From Sphingomonas corticis (GTDB lineage: Bacteria > Pseudomonadota > Alphaproteobacteria > Sphingomonadales > Sphingomonadaceae): a stretch of 64,000 nucleotides of DNA. Where the stretch lies: assembly GCF_012035195.1 (NCBI RefSeq), contig NZ_JAAVJH010000002.1, positions 186,001-250,000 on the forward strand. Reading direction: 5' to 3'. A program made the translations under genes and the position numbers. The notes under the pieces were generated by a model that was not told the DNA's origin, did not search any database, and saw nothing but the letters and a program-made list of their open reading frames with translations. Below, piece by piece: positions 61,717 through 64,000 of this stretch; within the stretch, counting starts at the first letter, position 1; the number at the start of each line of letters is the position of its first letter.

Positions 61717-62732
61717 ATGGTCGGCACCAACCCCGTCGGGCGGAGCGCCCCCGTCGCCATCGACGCGGCGAGCCACGCCGCCACGCCACCGGCCGGTGCG
61801 GCGCCCCGTCAAGGCCGCGCCGACGTGGCACTGGACGTGACGCAGGTGGCGCTCGACATCGTGGGCATCTTCGAACCCACTTCGTTCGCCGACCTTGCCA
61901 ACACCGGCATCTCGATCTGGCGCGGCGACGGCTGGGGCGCGCTGGCGTCCTTCGTGGGCGTCATCCCCTATGTCGGCGACGCGGCGAAGCTGGGGAAGCT
62001 CGGCCATTGGGCGCGGACGATCGGCAATGCGGTCGATCTCGCACGGCGTGATCCGGGCTTCGCGCAGGCGGTGCGGCCCGCGCTGCAGAAGGTGCAGGAC
62101 GCGATCCACGCGATTCCGCAGGGGGCGCTGGACGCGCTGCCGGCCTCGGCGCGGCAGCATCTCGCGCGGACCGGGCGCGAGGTGGACGGGGTGCTGGGCA
62201 CAGGAACCCGCGCACCGTCCTTCATCCCGTCGCGTACCGCGCCGACCAATTCCGTCGGCGGGGTGCCCGGGGGGCAGCGCGCGACCAACGCGCCCGATGC
62301 GGCACCGGACTTCAAGCGCGGCATCGCGCGGGAGAACGAATCGGCGGATATCCTCACCGGACGGGGCTACAAGGTGGAGCAGAACCCGCACCTGACCGAC
62401 GCGGACCGCGCCGCCGCGGGGATCGCGCCGGGCAAGAACCCCGACTATCGCATCGTGGCATCTTCGATGGCTATTCGCCGCAATCGCCGACGGCGGGCGG
62501 CGTCTATGCCGGGATCGCGGACAAGGTGGGGAAGGGGCAGGCGCATCGCATCGTCCTGAACCTGGGCGACAGCCCTGTCCGCCCCGGCGACATCCAGCAG
62601 GCACTGCGCGACAATCCGATCCAGGGACTTCAGGAAGTCGTCCTGATTGACAGGAACGGCGCGGTCCACAAGACCTTCCCCAACGGACCCCGGCGGAAGG
62701 ACGCGCCCGAGTGGCGATTGATTATCAGCTGA
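61717..62732 (+). pseudogene. Polymorphic toxin with CdiA_C-type nuclease end, one frameshift
   Basis: The first frame codes for about 250 residues. It has a pretoxin-like hydrophobic segment (VALDIVGIFEPTSFADLANT, LASFVGVIPYVGDAAKLGKL) and then ENESADILTGRGYKVEQNPH and GIAPGKNPDYRI. Near 62457 the sequence lacks one base; in the next frame it continues IFDGYSPQSPTAGGVYAGIA, KGQAHRIVLNLGDSPV, GLQEVVLIDRNGAVHKTFPN and stops at 62732. The pieces match the CdiA C-terminal tRNase family (PDYxIxxxIFDxYxP... QxxRIVLNL). As read, the toxin ends early and without its active site at 62559. No signal peptide is present. The overlapping downstream gene is its likely immunity. Confidence 0.7.
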
Positions 62733-63163
62733 AGTTCGCTGAGGACGTCGCCCCGTCTGCGCTGGCCGGGTGGCTGCGCACCGCCGGCCTCGCAGACACG
62801 GACAGCCCCGCCACGTTCGTGGCGCCCGCGCTGACCGCCACGATCGGCGATGCGCGCGATATCGGCAGGCGCTGGGCCGCGCTGGGCTTTGCGCCGCACG
62901 TCGAGATCTTCTTCACGCAGGACAAGTTCGCCCCCTACGAGGAAGGGATCGCCCGGCTGGTGGAAACGGTCGCGCTGTTGCTGCGCGAGGTGCCGGCCGA
63001 TGCCGCACTGGCGAGCAACAACGACGTCGTGCTGGCGCTGCGGCTGCGCGGCGACCTGGTGCTGACCAGTCGCGACGACTGGTGGATCCGCCCCACGTTC
63101 GCGCCCGGCCTGGCCGACCGCCTGGGCGCACCCTACCGGCTGGAGCCGCTGCCGATCATCTGA
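62711..63163 (+). CDS. SitI3-like immunity protein
   Basis: A 150-residue acidic alpha/beta protein: MAIDYQLKFAEDVAPSALAG, DIGRRWAALGFAPHVEIFFT, VETVALLLREVPADAALASN, DDWWIRPTFAPGLADRLGAP. The opening, the central VALLL block and the end resemble SitI3-type immunity proteins. It starts at GTG 62711, 22 nt before the toxin stop, a coupling typical of toxin-immunity pairs. It is intact although the toxin frame is broken. Immunity is inferred from position and family likeness. Confidence 0.65.
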   Translation: MAIDYQLKFAEDVAPSALAGWLRTAGLADTDSPATFVAPALTATIGDARDIGRRWAALGFAPHVEIFFTQDKFAPYEEGIARLVETVALLLREVPADAALASNNDVVLALRLRGDLVLTSRDDWWIRPTFAPGLADRLGAPYRLEPLPII

Positions 63164-63166
63164 TCG

Positions 63167-63967
63167 TCACCCGTGACCCAGCCGCCGCAGCAGTGCCATC
63201 GCCGCGGCGGGCGCGCGCACCTTGGCGCCGTTGATCATGAACACGAAGGTGTCGCGCGGTCGCGCCGGCGCCGCGTCGGCGACGTAGGGCAGACCCGCCG
63301 GCGCCACGCCCGCGGCCCACTCGCGCGCCCTGGCGGCGAGCGCGTCGAGGTCGGCGGCGGCGAACCCCTCCGGCTCCTCCTCGCGCGCGTCCTCGATCCG
63401 GACATAGGCGAAGTCGCCCGATAGGTCGGCGAGCGACGGATAGTCGTCGGAGCGGGCGTGGACGATCGCGACCTTCGCCGCGCGGCACAGTGCGACGAAC
63501 TCGGGCACGGCGAAGCTCTCGTGCCGGACATGGATGGCGTGGCGCAGCGCGACCCCCTGGTGCGCGTCGGGCAGCAGCGCCAGGAAGGCGGCGAAATCCT
63601 CGGCGTCGAACTTCCGCGTGGCGGCGAACTGCCACAGGATCGGGCCCAGCTTCTCGCCGAGCTCGACGATTCCCTGGCCGACGAAGCGCGCGATCGATTC
63701 GCCCGCCTCCGCCAGCACCTTGCGCGTGACGCAATAGCGCGACGCCTTCAGCGCGAAGACGAAGCCGTCGGGCGCGGTGTCGCGCCAGTTGGCGAAGGTG
63801 GCGGGCTTGAAGCCGGAATAGAAGGTGCCGTTCACCTCGACGGCGGTGACATGGCGGCTGGCATATTCCAGCTCGCGCTTCGCCGGCCATTTCGGCGGAT
63901 AGAAGGCGCCGTCCTTCCATGGTTCGTAGGTCCAGCCGCCGATGCCCACGCGGATCGTGCCCGTCAT
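63167..63967 (-). CDS. DUF72 domain protein (YecE-like)
   Basis: A 266-residue TIM-barrel-like protein: IRVGIGGWTYEPWKDGAFYP, LEYASRHVTAVEVNGTFYSG, FALKASRYCVTRK, LGPILWQFAATRKFDAEDFA, AIHVRHESFAVPEFVALCRA, GDFAYVRIEDA and a final FVFMINGAKVRAPAAAMALL. These are the DUF72/YecE family blocks; the function is not established. ATG 63965-63967 begins the conserved part; an upstream ATG at 63988 adds seven residues. It is convergent with the immunity gene (4-bp gap). Confidence 0.88.
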   Translation of the reverse strand: MTGTIRVGIGGWTYEPWKDGAFYPPKWPAKRELEYASRHVTAVEVNGTFYSGFKPATFANWRDTAPDGFVFALKASRYCVTRKVLAEAGESIARFVGQGIVELGEKLGPILWQFAATRKFDAEDFAAFLALLPDAHQGVALRHAIHVRHESFAVPEFVALCRAAKVAIVHARSDDYPSLADLSGDFAYVRIEDAREEEPEGFAAADLDALAARAREWAAGVAPAGLPYVADAAPARPRDTFVFMINGAKVRAPAAAMALLRRLGHG

Positions 63968-64000
63968 TCGCCCCTCCTGCGAAAACACTGCGGCTCATGA

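Overview
The window is 64 kb of very GC-rich bacterial chromosome with tightly packed genes and many ATGA/GTGA stop-start overlaps. Several features point to an alphaproteobacterium of the Sphingomonas type: a PEPxxWA-CTERM sorting signal, a TonB receptor paired with a beta-propeller phytase, the CsgH form of curli chaperone, an SDHAF4/DUF1674 protein, a mitofilin-like gene directly after hemCD, and short inverted repeats carrying TTCGACA-type arms. No taxonomic search could be run, so this placement is inference. I saw no phage, insertion sequence, CRISPR array or replication origin.

Layout. 1-7.6 kb: surface polysaccharide region with four glycosyltransferases (one cut by the window edge), a Wzx-type flippase, a PEP-CTERM protein and a GH26-like lipoprotein. 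7.6-12.6 kb: curli locus on the minus strand (csgF, csgG, a very long curlin, a second curlin, an unknown secreted protein, csgH). 12.8-16.8 kb: TonB-dependent receptor plus phytase behind a Pho-box-like site. 17.1-25.6 kb: L-rhamnose catabolism (DeoR regulator, RhaT, an LldD-family oxidase, rhamnulokinase, fused aldolase/dehydrogenase, isomerase). 25.7-35.4 kb: housekeeping genes (tRNA-Lys, folK, family-5 uracil-DNA glycosylase, M28 peptidase, aguB-type amidase, nucleoside and queuosine-precursor transporters, argB, yggT, folD, marC). 35.4-39.7 kb: membrane glycosyltransferase, GtrA, methyltransferase, GtrB-like transferase. 39.7-48.9 kb: M48 protease, then acyl-CoA catabolism genes on both sides of an fdhF/ydeP-fdhD pair. 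49-52.9 kb: a compact DUF2170 / PspA / glutathionylspermidine-synthase-like / YqcI-YcgG / DUF1989 cluster. 52.9-63.97 kb: heparinase-like protein, rpe, an RsmB-type methyltransferase, an SDHAF4-like gene, gpsA, tsaD, hemC, hemD, a Mic60-like gene, a broken polymorphic toxin with an intact immunity gene, and a DUF72 protein.

How the genes work together. The curli locus should build an extracellular amyloid: CsgG is the pore, CsgF the nucleator anchor, CsgH the periplasmic chaperone, and the two curlins the fibre subunits. The rhamnose locus forms a full route from uptake to DHAP and L-lactate, and the LldD-like oxidase would take lactate to pyruvate. The two acyl-CoA blocks share a 16-bp inverted-repeat site, which suggests one regulator.

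Two loci carry frameshifts. An 81-residue SEC-C protein is broken by three extra T bases, each in a TTTC context. A CdiA_C-type toxin lacks one base just before its nuclease motif. The strongest candidates for undescribed biology are the five-gene polyamine/guanidine-like cluster (49-52.9 kb) and the curli locus with its 480-residue curlin and unknown partner.
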